Part shown: one piece after another, positions 12,803 through 26,181 of the stretch | How the letters are laid out: each line of letters starts with the position of its first letter | Position numbering within the stretch: the stretch's first letter is position 1 | From: Chamaea fasciata | Taxonomy: Eukaryota > Chordata > Aves > Passeriformes > Sylviidae | DNA: 64,000 bases | Reading direction: 5' to 3' | Assembly: GCA_029207755.1 (NCBI GenBank) | Contig: JARCOQ010000002.1 | Location: forward strand, 13,345,156-13,409,155 | Program-made: the position numbers and the translations under genes | The notes under the pieces: generated by a model | Database searches by the model: none | What the model was told of the DNA's origin: nothing | Seen by the model: only the letters and a program-made list of their open reading frames with translations

Positions 12803-13331
12803 CAGACTGTCCTGGGTTGAATTATATTCTATCACCATCTTCATGAACTGTTGAAACCAGGTGAGGCAGTGCTCCCTGCCTCCCCCACTCTGGATTATCA
12901 TCTGTTAATGGGCCCATCAGCACCTTTGCCACACGAGTCACAGATAACCCCCTCCTGGACTATCTCCTGTTAATGGGCCCATCAGGCCTTATCACATGAC
13001 TCACCATCCCATTGTGAGATGCTCCGCCCAGAGGGAGGAACCAAGCATTCCAGCCTGGATATAAGCTGAGACTCTGAACACCAGAGGGGCGCTTACCCAC
13101 TGGATTCCCAGAGGACCCGAGCTATCAGACCTTTCTACAGAATCACTGCTTCAGGAAGACCACCTCATCTGGACTGCTTCCATCCCTCTGCTCAGGTTGT
13201 ATTCTGACTCTGTCAGTGGTCTTTTGTATTATTGCATCTATTTTATTTTACTTTCTTTCCCTTTTTCCTATTAAATTGTATCTCTGACTTGGAGCCTCTC
13301 ATTTGTTTTGCTTTCAAACCACTACACAGAC
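12803..13331 (+). mobile_element. Solo LTR, ERVL-like, nested, 5-bp TSD
   Basis: A 519-bp LTR at 12808-13326 begins TGTCCTGGGTTG and ends CCACTACA. It is flanked by the exact 5-bp repeat CAGAC at 12803-12807 and 13327-13331. A TATA-like 'ggatataagctg' lies near 13056, and ATTAAA near 13270 is followed by 'tgtatctctgacttgg', so the orientation is plus. U3 holds an internal imperfect repeat of 'tgttaatgggcccatcag' (about 12904 and 12970). The 5-bp TSD fits an ERVL-type integrase (inference). The host sequence resumes directly after the TSD, which shows the LTR is younger than the element around it. Confidence 0.94.
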
Positions 13332-13510
13332 CCTCACCCCCCCAGCCAAAATCTGGCAATATCTCTGCACTTCCCAAGAGAAAGCCCCTCAACTAGGAGG
13401 GTAGCCAACTGCACCCTTCCCCCTTCTCCTCCACTCAGCCACATCCTCTGTCTCTTAAGTATTGGTTGTTCCATCTCCTAGACAACAAATGGGAGAAAAT
13501 TCTCTGAGAG

Positions 13511-13556
13511 AAAAAAAAAAAAAAAGAAAAAAAAAAAAAAAGGAAAAAAAAAAAAG
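13511..13556. repeat. A-rich simple repeat
   Basis: Nearly pure A with scattered G. It gives a lysine-rich accidental frame at 13462-13719 that is not a gene. It lies at the end of the 11892-13570 LTR. Confidence 0.9.
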
Positions 13557-13776
13557 AGTCCTAACTTCCAAGAACTGCTTAGGCAATGGAGAGGTTCTCA
13601 GTAATAGAGGAGTTAGTACTTGGCACTGCTATCTGATTGTAATTACAATAACAAAAATAAGAAGAGTGGATTTCATAGCAGAGTGGAGTTCCCTCCCTTC
13701 TCTCTGTTCTTGCTCTTAGAAATCATGAGCTTCTATTGCTCAGATGCTTTGGGAAAAATGCCTCACATTCACCGGA

Positions 13777-13862
13777 TTGTAGAATCATTAAGATTGGAAA
13801 AGACCTGTAAAGTCATTGAATCCAATCTCTGACCAAACAACACCTTGTCAACTAAACCAAGT
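13777..13862 (-). mobile_element. CR1: CR1-type 3' tail fragment
   Basis: About 85 bp in reverse sense: 'tagaatcattaagattggaaaagacc', 'ccaatctctgaccaaacaacaccttgtc' and 'aactaaacca'. This matches the tail of a CR1 subfamily (or of a SINE sharing it) that differs from the common CR1 ends in this window. Confidence 0.75.
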
Positions 13863-14727
13863 CATAAAGTGGAGGAGGTATTTGCCAAATTCAGAGTTCA
13901 AGTCCCATTCATGCAATGGCAAAGGCTGCTGAGAGCAAAGCCACTGCATGGTAGCAAAAGCCTTGAAAGACCAAGTGCAGGACAATATCAGAGACCCCAA
14001 GGGTGCAAATGCAAAAAAAAAAAAATTGAAAAATTACTAGTAAATTAAAGACAGCAAGCACAAGATGTGCCAAAGGGTCCCTACGGAAAAACAAGAAAAT
14101 AATAAATACATAAAATAGTGCATTTTTTTTGTGGAAGCACAGAGAAAATGGTAAGATGTAAAAAGCCATTCTGCCCTCTTTAAGTATGGAAAGAAATGAA
14201 GAATGGACAATTGTTCCTTCATTGCCGCTTGGTTAGTGGTAATGCACATTATTGGTGTTAATACTTGACAGTATTGATGCCAAATTTACAAAAATCGATC
14301 CAGCATTAGTATCAAGTCCTTCTTCCCCTTTGCTGGGAAAAGAACACTGCTTTCTGATTTTTTCTTCACCTTGTGCTCTTTCTGCAGACTCAAGTATTAC
14401 ATGTAAAAGATTATCTTGATAAACATGTTTAAATAAACTAGAAAGACAACAAATATTACATATGTGCTCTGTGCTGTGACCTTCCCACACAAGGTGAGGG
14501 ATGCCATGTCACTGGGAAGCAAACTTGGATGTGATGCTGTTCAAGCAACAAGTTCATTAGCAGGGAGGAGCAATGGTGACTGGTTCAACTCGTCTCGTAT
14601 GTCATGTTTCAGGCAGAAAGGGCAGGCCTGGGTGTTTCTGCATCGATTTTATTGGGATGGTTGAAACTTTTTTCTTGCTCTAAGAAGGGGGAAGTAAATT
14701 CACAGAGTGGTTGATTTTTTTTTGTCA
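13863..14727. other. Unique non-coding DNA
   Basis: No repeat or supported gene. Includes a 13-bp A-run at about 14013-14025. Open frames on both strands at 13845-14664 overlap one another and carry no motif. Confidence 0.55.
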
Positions 14728-14850
14728 GAACAGCTGGAGATTATCTAGCCCAATTCTGCTCTTCAAGCATGGTTATCTGGAGCATGTTGCTAAGGATATA
14801 CCTGGTTTTGAGTGTCCAAGGATAACTCACTGCACTAAAGCTTAGGACTT
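14728..14850 (-). mobile_element. CR1: CR1 LINE fragment, strongly diverged
   Basis: Reverse-sense CR1 3' region: 'gattatctagcccaattctgctcttcaagcatggttatctggagcatgttgc' followed by 'tggttttgagtgtccaaggat'. This has the block order of an older CR1 subfamily. It is diverged, and both ends are indistinct. Confidence 0.7.
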
Positions 14851-17800
14851 AGACGTGTATTAAATTTACAGCAGGTGCATTATAGTAAGAGTTTAGGAGT
14901 TAGGATTTCATGTCTCCTAAATCCAAGCCCTAAATTATAGGGTTGATTGAAATTGGCAAATGATAATTTATCTTCTGTATTGAAGCTGAGCTGCTCAGAA
15001 ACGATAAATCAAGAAAGAAGCCCCATGATGAATAGGCCTCTGCTTCCTGTGTCTGTAATTCCATGTGCCCCAGCAGCCTTGGGCCAAAGATAGAACATAA
15101 TCCTGCCAAACAGGAAACAAAATCTATTTCAAGTCTGTGATACTGTGGTCTCCTTTATTGTGCTTGCTGTCTAATTTTGTTAATAGGTTGTTCTTGCTGC
15201 ATAATGAAAGAAATGGTATAGATTAGGTTCTTACCTTAGTCTTCCCCAGATCTTCCGACTATGACAGTACTGCTGAAAGGTCAAAATGAGAGACTGCAGT
15301 GAAAGGAAAACATAGGAAGTAGCCTTTTCCTTCTTCAAACTGTCTCATATAAAGGTCAGAGGTGGCAATAATGTGTTCTTGGGCCACCTTATAAAATAAA
15401 TCAACCACTTCACCATTCCCTAAAGGTCTCTTTATGCATCTGAATCTTGAAAAGACATCGACTACTGGTTCCAGCTGGTTCCAGTGTATTAATGCTGGCA
15501 AATTGCATCATCACAATGGATAGACGAATAGATACCCAAGAAAACAAAAGGAAACACTGAGAGTAAGAAATGTTCTCAACCTGAACATGTACCTGAATTT
15601 CCTTATGCGTTTTGTATGACATTTAAATGCTTAAACATGGTTAACCATTAAAGAGATACCTTTCTCTGTTTTTGGACTTGAGGACAGCTTCTAAATCTGG
15701 AATGTATTGTCATTTTCATATATGCAGGAGTATTTTTCTTCCTTTAAGTTATTTCTACCTGTTAATAATTGCAGAAATTGGTTGAATGTATATTTTCTCC
15801 CCATTCTTGTCTGTCACTGGTTTTGAAATTAGTTAGTAATCATTTAATGAGTTCCAGTTAAACTGCCACATGTTCACATACACATGTGACTGGAAGTGAT
15901 TATTCTTAAATGCCTAACTTGGATATTTGATAGGTACAAGTAACTAGAAAAAAAAAAAGCTAGGAATAATTATATTCCTGCAACCTAATGGATGTAATGG
16001 ACTTCGAATTTATAATGATTAAAACACTTAGCATCCAATTAATTCCTAATGTTGCGAGGAGTGTGTGCTAATGACAATCTAGGAGAGACTGTGTGGTTAG
16101 GCACATACACAGCGTGTATTAGGGCAGCCAGTTGCCAGAACTGCAGCTCTTGGATGGCTTTTTCCTAGTGCTCTGTTGTCTGACCAGCAAGAAAATGGTG
16201 TCTCCTTGCCTGTTTGATTTTGGGGTTCTTTTAAAAGGAATAATGACCAATACAATGCAGCTGCCTAATTTGAAATTTATCAGAACTTTCTGGTTTCAGT
16301 ATAGGAAGTTCCATATGGCACAATAAAATATCATGCAAATCAAAATGAAATACTAAGTTAAATATTGTGAACAACACAAATATCTTACACATATATATCA
16401 TATATTCATTTTTGGCTAAGGCCCTTAAGGTTAAGCACTTGAATCAGTTCAAAGCTCTAGAAATGTGTAAGCACTTCTAATTGTACAAAGGTGTAACATG
16501 AAATATATAAGTGCATAATAAGGTAATAACATGTCTCAAAAAAAATCTAGATTTAACTTTCAAATTTAAGCCTCAGTAGATTTCCTTCAGCTTCTAAGAC
16601 TTATTCTGAATGGGAAAAGTTGTTTAGTTTTCATGGAAACCACTGCCTTAGGAACACATGGGTCTGTCTTCAAAAAATACTTTTGATTTGTAACGTGTGA
16701 GCAGTTTCTAAAACTTGTCTCTGATTTCTACTTCTCAAATTCAAGTAAAAAAAAAATCCTTAATGTATTTCTGCCACATTTATGGCAGCCATTAATAAAT
16801 CATCCAGAAATAGAGTTATAATGAGGCATTGCTTGCTATATATATCCTGACTTGATACAAGTGAAAGTAATATGGGTGGAATTCTAAACCACAGAAGCCT
16901 TTAATGCTTGAAGACAGCAAACATACGTTAAAAAAAAAAACCCAGAAAAACCATAAAACACACATCTTCACACCATTTATAACAAACTAATGAGTTACGG
17001 TAAATAAAATCATTTTATACTATTATTTTATTAGTTTAGTAGGAATATGCATTTTTGTGTGAGTAAAAAAAATAGAGACCCCACTTCAATTCAAGAACTG
17101 TTTTTTGTTTTCCCCTCCTAGAATAACGCTGCCATTTCAATATTAGAATTTTCTTTCAACTTCCTTTGAAAAAGATAATACAAATCAAATCTTTCTAGTT
17201 TTTGAAAACTTTCTGGTTAACTAATCAGCTACAGAAGACTCCTTATTATTCTGGTTTTTTTCCTAAACAGGTAGCAGTTCTCTTACTGTGGCTCTTTCCA
17301 ATCTCTGAGCAAGCATACTAAACTTCATAAAAAGTAGCTTACTGCTATACACTTGTGGCCTGAGATAGTAGCTGAAAATTGCTCTCTTATGTTGTATTCG
17401 AGCAAACATCAAGCCACATCATACCTGATAAAGAAATAGAATTTTCTTTTTGCAAATATGTTTATATCCTACTATTCTGTTAACCTGTTCAGTAAATTCC
17501 AAGAACTGTATCGTTTCAAGGAATCCACTGAGTGTATATATATATACCCTGTGAGTTCAAAGTCCCATTGAAGACAAATGGAGGCTAGGTAACTTACAGT
17601 AGTTGCTGTAACAGGAGATGGGATCCTTTCATTTGTGTGAAAATATCCCCGTTAAACTTACTCATACAAAAGGAATTTTCAGCATATGTACTTCAGCTAT
17701 GAGTTTTCAAACTGGCGCTATTTGCAAGTCTTCTGGATATGATCTTTAGTGGTCAAATAGATGGTTCTCTTAAAAAATTATTTCAAAATGTAAAAAAAAA

Positions 17801-18499
17801 TTACAAGAAAAAATTTCCAAACCCTGATCAACTCTGACCTGAAGAAACACAGTAATGTAGATTTTTCTGAAACTAAGCAAACCAAGAAAAGACAAAGAGC
17901 CAATATCTAGGGTTCTGGGCTTCATAGATGTTGAGAGGTTTTTCTTACTCTTATATGCACTGCTGAGCATCTGCTCTATGCACACAGAGTGAGGCTGGTG
18001 CAAGCTCTTTGATGCTGGTGCTTACACTGCAATGTCACTTGTGGCATTGGTGATTGAGCTGTATTGATTATTGTGGTGGTATGAAAAGCTCAGGAAAAAA
18101 ATTACTTCACATACCAGTTTACAGATCAAGCAAAACCAGTACCTATCTACTTCACAAAGGAGGGAGGAATTCTAAACAAACCTGTTTGTTAAACTCTTAT
18201 TTTTGTTAAATGGTTTTATTCCTTCTAATTTAATAACTCAGATGTCTGAACTTCAGGTGCAACAAATAGTCCTTTAATATTTCACTAGTAATGCTTCCTC
18301 TGGCACATGAAGTAGACTAGAAGACAGAGAGTGATAACTAAAAGAAACCCATGTTTTTCAAATAAGTTTCTAATTTTGCCTTCAGAATAAAAAAACCCCA
18401 ATAATTCGGAATAAGAGACAATGGCATCTGTCTCTTAAATTCTTCCCACTCCTACCACTACCTCATAATTATTATGATATTAAGGGTATCATTATATTT
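14851..18499. other. Long unique AT-rich non-coding stretch
   Basis: About 3.6 kb with nothing I can identify: no LTR ends, CR1 tails or convincing exon. Several short A-runs, for example near 15948, 16930 and 17790. Confidence 0.55.
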
Positions 18500-20492
18500 T
18501 TCAGGAAGGAAATCTTATAGGCTCAGGAAATGGCAATTCCCATGTGCCAAAAAGTGTGCCACATACACAGAGAGTTTTGGCTGGAACTCAACAGAAAAAA
18601 ATGTTAATACCTCTGGAATAAGGGTCAGGCAACTCAGGAATGCAATGAAATCAGAAGAGTGTGCAGGGAAGGGTACAATCCAAAGAGCTGAAGCTCAAGT
18701 AGAACTTAATTTGGCTACTGCCATAAAATACAATAAAAAATGTATCAACCACAAAGGAAGGGTTAAGGACAGTCTCCACCTTGGACACAGGGGAAACAGT
18801 GAAAAAGGATGGGAGGTGTGCTGAGACTCTTAACATCTTTTTTTATCTCAGCCTTTAATAGTAGAACTGGTTATCCCCTGAGTACTCTGCCCCAGGAGCT
18901 AGAAGAAAGGTATGGGGAGTGGAATGAAGCCATGTAATCCAAGTGTAAAAGGTCAATGACCTGCTACACCACTTATAGACACACAAGCCTCAGGGGCTGG
19001 GTGGGATCCAGCCAAGGGTTCTGAGGGAGCTGGCAGAAGAGCTCACTGAGCCACCTTCCATCCTCTACCAGCAGTCCTGTCTAACCAGGGAGGTCCCAGA
19101 AGACTAGAGGTAGTAAACAGCAAGCCCATCTCAAAGACCTGGAAAGAAGTTATGGGGAACTACAGGGCTGTCAGCCTGACCTCAGTGCTGGGGAAAGTCA
19201 TGGAGCAGATGATCTTGAGTGCAATCACACAGCATGTGCAGGAAAACAACCTAATCAGACCCAGCCAGCACTGTTTTGTGAGACATGTCCTGCCTGATCA
19301 ACTCAATGTCTTTCACTGAGAAGGTGTCCTGGTTAGTAAATGAAGGAAAGGATGAGGATGTTGTCTTACCTGGACTTTTGTATTACCTGGTAATAAAGCC
19401 TTTGACACCATTTCCCACAGCATTCTTCTGGACAAACTGGTTGCTCATGGCTTGGACAGGTGTATTCTTCACTGAGTTAAAAACTGTCTGGATGGCGAAG
19501 CCCAGAGAGGGTAGTGAAGAAAGATAAATCCAGCTGGCTGCTGGTCAAAAGTGGTGCCCCCAGGGCTCAATATTGGGGAAAACCCTGTTTCATATCATTA
19601 TTAGTGATTTGGACGAGGGGGTCAAGCGCACCTCAGTCAGTTTGCAGATGACGCCTAGCTCGGCAAGAGTGTTGATCTGCTGGAGGGCAGGAAGGGTCTG
19701 CAGAGGGATCAGAATAGGCTGGATCAATAGTCTGAGGACAGTGGCCTGAGGTTCAGCAAGGCCAAGAGGCAGCTCCTGCATTGGAGTCAAGACAACAACA
19801 ACCCCAGGCAGTGTTACTGGCTGGGAACAGAATGGCTGCAAAGCTGTCCTGGGGAAAAAGACCTGGGGTGATGGTCATCAACAGCTGAACATGAGCCTTG
19901 GTGGCCAAGAAGGCTACCTGCATTGTGGCTTGCCAGACTGGGCAGTAACCATTCCCCTGTACTGAGCAACGATGAGGCTGCACCTCAAACCCTGTGATAA
20001 GTTTTGGAATAGAAAGACATTGATGTGGAACCCATACACAGAGGGGCAGTAGAGCTGGGGAAGGGTCTGGAGCACAAGTCTAATGAGGAGCAGCTGAGGA
20101 AGATGGGAGTGTTTAGTCTGGAGAAAAGGAGGCTCAGGAGGGACCTTAGTGCTCTCTTACAAGTCCCTGAAAGGCGGGGGTAGCCAGGTGGGGGTTCAGT
20201 CTCCTGTCCCAGGTTACAAGTACGAAGATGAGAAAAAGTGGTTTCAGCTTGCCCCAGGGGAGGTTTAATTGGGATATTAAAAAACATCTATTCACCAGAA
20301 GAGTTATCAAGCACTGGAACTGCCCAGGGAAGCGGTGGAGTCACCATTCCTGGAGGGATTGACAAGACCTGTAGATGTTGCACTTAAGAACATGTTTTAG
20401 TGGTGGACATGGCTGTGCTGGGTTAATGGTTGGACTTAATGACTTTAAGGGTCTTTCCAACCTAAATTTTTCTGTGATTCTATGAGTCTACT
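18500..20492 (+). mobile_element. CR1: CR1 LINE, about 2 kb, decayed ORF2 plus 3' end
   Basis: The longest CR1 in the window. It enters in the later half of ORF2 before the reverse transcriptase. It continues through RT motifs, 'gctgtactgagcaacgatgaggctgcacctc'-type sequence, the 'tctggagaaaaggaggctc' block and the 3' end 'gggtctttccaacc...tctgtgattctatgag'. It is 5'-truncated. Frameshifts and stops occur throughout, so it cannot encode an active enzyme. The tail differs from that of the other CR1 copies, which suggests another subfamily. Confidence 0.95.
18900..19760 (+). pseudogene. CR1 ORF2 reverse-transcriptase remnant
   Basis: The RT domain of the CR1 above, in pieces across several frames. 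Near 19158 the frame reads NYRAVSLTSVLGKVMEQMI, the usual first RT block of CR1. At 19559-19579 it reads PQGSILG, the conserved PQGS block. At 19641-19652 FADD, the catalytic aspartate box, is intact but is followed two codons later by TAG. The insertions, deletions and stops between blocks show a dead copy. In a live element this enzyme copies the LINE RNA at nicked target DNA. Confidence 0.88.
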
Positions 20493-23400
20493 ATATAAAT
20501 GGAGCACAAAGGAAATAATGAGAAATATTCAAGGGCGAGGCAAATATTAATGCTAGCATTATTCTTTTTTTCTTGAAAGCTGTGTGTTTTATTTCACATA
20601 GGGAGAAATAGTTGATACTACAAAAATTCTTGGTTTTTTGGAAACAATTTGATTCAATCTTTCAATACAAAATTCCTAAATAAAATCACAGGAAGGAAGT
20701 TTTATCTAAAAATTGTGAAGCCACGGTGTTCCTTTGATAGGCTTAAAATGTCAGGGAAGTATTTTTGTGCATTTTTAAATATTTCCATACTGATTTTGAT
20801 TAGCAATAATGACTGCGCCTTGTGAAGAACTGAATGCTTTCACATTCAGATTCACTAAGCTTATAAATAATGTGCTTGGTATTATCAAAGGAGTTATTAC
20901 CATAAAAAATATAAGAAATCAGGACATCTTAAATTCTGTTTAAACTAGAAAGTAATTACCATAAAAAATAAGACCTGTAGACCTATTTTATGCAAATATG
21001 GATAAATATATTTATTTATAATTACATTACTAACCCAAGTTACGTGACTGCAAACTTAGCAGTTTAAAAAAGTGAAGTTTGTATGTTTTGATTGAAATAA
21101 CTGACAAATAACAAAAGGAATTAAAATAATTTGAAGCATAGTGACAAAGAAAACAAAAGTTTTGCTTCTTCACTGTGAAAGTAAATCCAATTTCTCCACT
21201 TGGAAGAAAAAGAAAAGGAACATGCAGTAATTATCCTGTCTGTGCAAAATAGATTGATTTCACATGAAGAGAAACAAAAAGGGAGAAATGGTGTCTTCAG
21301 AGATCAATTTTTATTTGTCTCATGAATATTGAAAAAAGTTTATATATTTGGGTCAAATCTTTTGTTTATAAATTTCATCTTGCCCCTACATAGCACAAAG
21401 TATTTCAAATTAAGACTTGAGAACTTTGTGTGATTCTTTATGCAGTACCTATTCAGAAAACCCCATTGTATAAGACAACATATGTGAAAGACTGCGAGTG
21501 CAAAACATGGTTACTGGGAGCTATCTAAATTTATTTTCTTTATCAAATATGTCCCCAAAGACATAAGCCTGAAATTTCTACTTTCAAGTTGTACACCATT
21601 CTTGGCTTGTTATCTTCATTGCTGCCCTAAAATGAGGAGGTTCTTTGCTCTTGCCTCATTTCACAGAGAAAATATAAGTAGGACATCTTGCTAAAATGAC
21701 AGAATTGAATCGGGTTGATATTTAGAATATATAAATAGGAAAACTATTTCCTCCTCTTTTCAGGATACCACAGATCGTGGTTTTCAAAATGCTGAGGTGA
21801 TTTGACTGATAATATTAAATGAACCTTATTAAATGAGCCTAATTATTTCTTGCCTGGGACAAAAGCAGACCAATAAATTGCAGTGCTGCTTCTGTCCATT
21901 GCTTTGTTCCCAAATGCCACCATATTCCCCCTGTGCATTTTCCTTTTGTGAATAGAGCGAGTATATTTTAGTTGACGATCTGTTGGTACTTTTACTTGCT
22001 GAGATATGATGGTAGGCAGAATTTAAATATCTTGAGAACTGACTGAAATCTTAGCAGTGCAGCGACAAAACTTAGCTTTCCTAACCACAGCAGTACAGAG
22101 AGATCAAACACTTTCCTTCTAAATGTGGAGGAGAGCCATGGGCAGACTAAGTTGTCTCAGTGATGTGTTGGAGATTCAGGGAATGCAACAGCAGAGATCA
22201 GCATCCACCTCCACAGTCATCAATAACCACCAGTACAGCACATCCTTCATGCTGCTCACAGGCAGATGGAAAGGGGGGGTGTGGATATGTTCGTCTGAAG
22301 CGATTCAAGAATTGCTCTTAAAACTCTTATCTGGAAAAAAATTAAGACTAATCTTAGTTGGTGGGAGGCAAAGGAAGGTCTGGGAACCACCATTTCTTAG
22401 AAGGGCCATTGTTTTCTGAATTAAATTTATGAGTTTTTATACAGTACTCTTTCATCTTGTATTCTTTTATCAGGAAAACATCACCCAAATAATTGTGATA
22501 AGTTTTGTAGTCAAGTTGAAAATGTTAGTGCTGGAAATCCAAGAAATATCTGGTGAGAAACCTCCAGAGTATGTGTGTCTGACTGGTCAAAATTTTTGGA
22601 TTGTTTTACACATATATAAATGTACATAGCTATGTATAAAGCAAAGATAAAAATAGGTAATAGTAATATCATAAACTAAGACAATGAAAAAGCCCTGGCA
22701 GCAAAAAGGTGTGAGACAGCATTTCATAAGCATCCTTCTGTGACACAAGGGAAGTTTAGTTAAATCCAAACTGTAGGATCAAGCTGCATTCTTGCCTCAA
22801 ATGAAAGACCGTGATTGTATGTGGGTGGGGTGAGAGAATTTTGATGTTCCTGCAATTCTTTGACATATGGCACAGTCTAGCTCAACTGCTCATCACACCA
22901 AAGATGATTATGTCCTACAGCATGAATGCCAACACTAATTTATTAACTTTGTCAGAAAGACAGATACTGACTTAAAAATCATTTAACTGCTCAGAGGGTC
23001 GTGTTTTTCAGCAGCCCAGGGAAATGTGTTTGAACACTTGCAATTTCTTTGATGATAGCAAAGGTCTTGTTATTTGTGAATGCTTAAGGATTCATTTTGA
23101 CCACCAGCCTTGAATGTCAGATTTCAACCCCAAGCAATTTGGATTTGTAATGAGAGCCTTCACACAAGAGATATTCAATTCTAAGGATGACAGAGGTGAT
23201 GAGAGTTTGTTGTTTTTTTTTTCTTTGTCATAACTTCAGCTCTGTACTTAAATTCCCCATTTTTAAAAGTAGAATAATGTTTGATAACTATTAAAATGAA
23301 AAAATGTAAGCATTAATCAAAATCTTGTAATCAAAAAATATTAACCTCCTTGATTCTTGTATGGAATTGTCACAAAATTAATTATCCAAAGTATTGTAGG

Positions 23401-26181
23401 ACAAGCTGCTTTAATCCCTAATTTTAAAAATTAGACTGTGGCAAGGGTTTCTCAGATTAGGAGCACAACAGTCTACTAACTTGGCTTATTAATGAGTGAT
23501 CATGAGAACAGTGGAGTAGTGGTTATGCAATTATATGGTTTCAACCTTTCTTTTTAACGGAGTCATTGAGGAGTTTTCATCAAAACAAGATCTTTTGTTT
23601 GGCTCAATGCTTTACTTCAATTCATAAGTGATAAAAATCCAAAAACACTCTTAAACTTTTGGTGTCCATCAGAAATCTCAACCATGATGCTAAAAAGATG
23701 TGGAGTTTATTGGTATGTGACTGAATTGAATTCAACTTTTTTCTCAGTGTTTGGTGTCATAGCCTAATTAACCCTTTCCTTGATTTTCTGCTGACCTGAG
23801 AGAAAATGTAAAGCAGTATATTTATTCCTCAAAACTGATGAATCTCATCTTGAAATGGGAATTTTAACTTCATTTCTTTCCAAGTGATTTCTTGGGGCAG
23901 AAGATATTTTGGGCTGACTATTGTTTTGCATTGCTACTGCACTTCCTTGAGACAGTTTTCTCAGGGAGGAGACACTTCATGAGAAAGAGGGAGTTTTTGT
24001 AGACTGCACCCAGAACTGTGTGTTTGCCTTCATCAATGTTTCACACTGTGACTTCACAAAGTAGGAAAATGGCAATGTTTATATGTTTCTCTATAGATAC
24101 AGAAACACACACAGATAAATGTATGTATGTGTTGCCTAACCAAGCCTAATTACACAGATGTAGCTGAATAAAATATACATATCTATATACATATACATAC
24201 ACATATACATATGTGTATGATGATACATCAGTATATAGGTACACACAGATATGTGTGAATTAATTTATAGAAGTGTCATAGGAAAAAAAAAGGTTTATTA
24301 CAGGCTGTTGGGAACTAGAAATTCGCTACAAATACACCACTTGTTAAAGGAAATCCTCTGTAAATGAAAGAGTATGATTTTTCCCTTTAATTTTTCTGAA
24401 CTCCACAGAAACATAAATTATTCACATTGCATTCAAACCATAACAGATATGGAACAATTTAATTTGTGTTAAAAGTTTTGCCAAAATATTATTTGAAATT
24501 TAAATAAAATTAATTTTATTAATTTTTATAGTCATTTTGGTTGTGCATCAGACTATTCAGTTGATAATTTGATTGTGGGCCACAGATTTTTATGGGCAGA
24601 AAATTTTCACTTTTTAAGGAGAGAGTTCAGCTCCTGAACACAGTTTTTTCTTTTTTGTGTGTGTGAAAACCAAAGGAAGTTGAATAGTAGCATGTTTGTA
24701 TGTTCAGATGAGGAATGTATGCTTAAACTCGGGACTTCAGAATGAAAACAGATTGAGAGACGGACTTCATTGTGAAATTAGTGCTTTACTGACCTTTTTT
24801 CCCGTGACCTTGATTCTTCAGCCATTAAAACAGTCTCTGGATTTGTGATATGGGTTTATGAATACCCAAATAATTACCACTTATTTGCCTGGAAGGGTAT
24901 TTCAGGTGGACCTCATCTGCAAACCTGTGCATGTGTGAATTTTGCTTTCTCGAACAGAAGCAGCATGTAACTTACACTGTACAACAAAATGAGCCCTAAT
25001 CGATGTTAGCCTCTCCAGAAAAAAGAGGTTTGTCAGTCAGCAAGCATGAAATAAATAATAATCTCCCTTGGTCACTGCTTTTGATACAGATAGTGAAGTC
25101 TAAAGACAAGCATTACAAAGTGCAGTATATTAGGAGGAAGTTAATATATCCCTTAAAATAACATAAGATGAGTGAACTTGATCATCATCCTATTGTCACT
25201 CTTGACCCTAAATGGCTTTGTCAAAAAGTAAAACTTTATCTGCATTTCCTTTAGAATTGCAAAGATTAACTGGTAATAATATATTCCCATAAGTGCATTC
25301 ACCGGAAAAGAAGGGTTCTTAGATTAAATGTCTGCACACGAGAAGTGAATCATCCTGGTGCAGATTTTCAAAAGAGGATATGGGCACCAATACTTCACTT
25401 CTAAATTTCTCATCTTAGATGTAAGAAAACATTTAAAAAATATTAGAATCTTTCTGGATATTTATTTTTTTTTTAATCAAGTTTAAAAAAATAGTCTTCA
25501 CAGTCATAAGAAGAAATCTGCTCTATTACTAAATGCAATCTTTGGTAACATTTAAATTATTTTAGATATATTTGAGTTAAATGCTTAAATAACATTAAAA
25601 TTATTTTTATGTGTATTTAGGCTTTTCAAATATTTTATCTTATTTTCCTGAAGAATCAAATATTATTGTTTCTTTACAATGCAACTTTGAAAATGCATTT
25701 ATTACCCATCTTTGTTCCAGTATTCAGATTACGATGTAAAGTCTAGTGGAAGCGATCCAGATATCATAGCCTAACTATTAGGCTAATTCATAAACGTTCA
25801 TTTTCAAAACAGAATATAATGAAGATTATTTTAATGTAAATTATTTTTTCTGCATTTTGTGTCTTCATTTTTTTCCTTAAGTCTGGAATGTCTATTACCT
25901 CCCTTTGTTTAGTCATAATAAAATTTATAAAGATAAAAACTCTTATGGGATAAGTTTATTTCATGTGGAAATATAGGTAAGCTCCTCTTGTTACTACTAT
26001 TAAAAAAAAATTACTAACTTTATAGACAGCACATTGAAAATGCTTTTAGGCTTTTGTGCTTTGAATGTGCCACTAACATTTTGTGAAGTTTGGGAAAGAA
26101 TTTAAGACACTTTACAGAAACTTTATTCTCAACCATACTGTTGGCATAGTTCCAGTAGCATGATACAAAATCTTACTATAA
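20493..26181. other. Long unique AT-rich non-coding stretch
   Basis: About 5.7 kb without recognisable mobile elements, apart from a TA/CA-rich simple stretch near 24170-24260. A possible exon at 22474-22552 was considered and rejected. Low-complexity A/T runs are common. Confidence 0.55.
24165..24262. repeat. (TATACA)-like simple repeat
   Basis: Imperfect alternating purine-pyrimidine DNA made of 'catata', 'tacata' and 'gtatg' units. Confidence 0.8.

Larger units (their letters stand above)
11892..13570 (-). mobile_element. Large LTR of an endogenous retrovirus, interrupted by a younger LTR
   Basis: It starts at 'tgccctggtttaaagaacagatgtctgcc' and ends at 'ctaacttcca' after an A-rich run. 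Both ends match the element at 37069-37861: 'TGYCYTGGTTT...ACAGRTRTCTGC', 'aacagttctttac', and the terminal 'attctYtgagagaaa...ctaac'. Without the nested LTR (12808-13326 plus one TSD copy) its length is about 1.15 kb. A degenerate poly(A)-like signal reads on the minus strand at the left end, which suggests minus orientation. No TSD is visible, so the ends are approximate. Minus-strand frames of about 146 codons at 12310-12761 overlap in two registers, resemble no retroviral protein and are not called as genes. Confidence 0.72.

Noticed and set aside
22474..22552. Possible 79-bp exon between 'tcttttatcag' and 'ctggtgaga'
   Set aside because: The 26-codon peptide is an unremarkable hydrophobic run, the exon is short, and no partner exon is seen.
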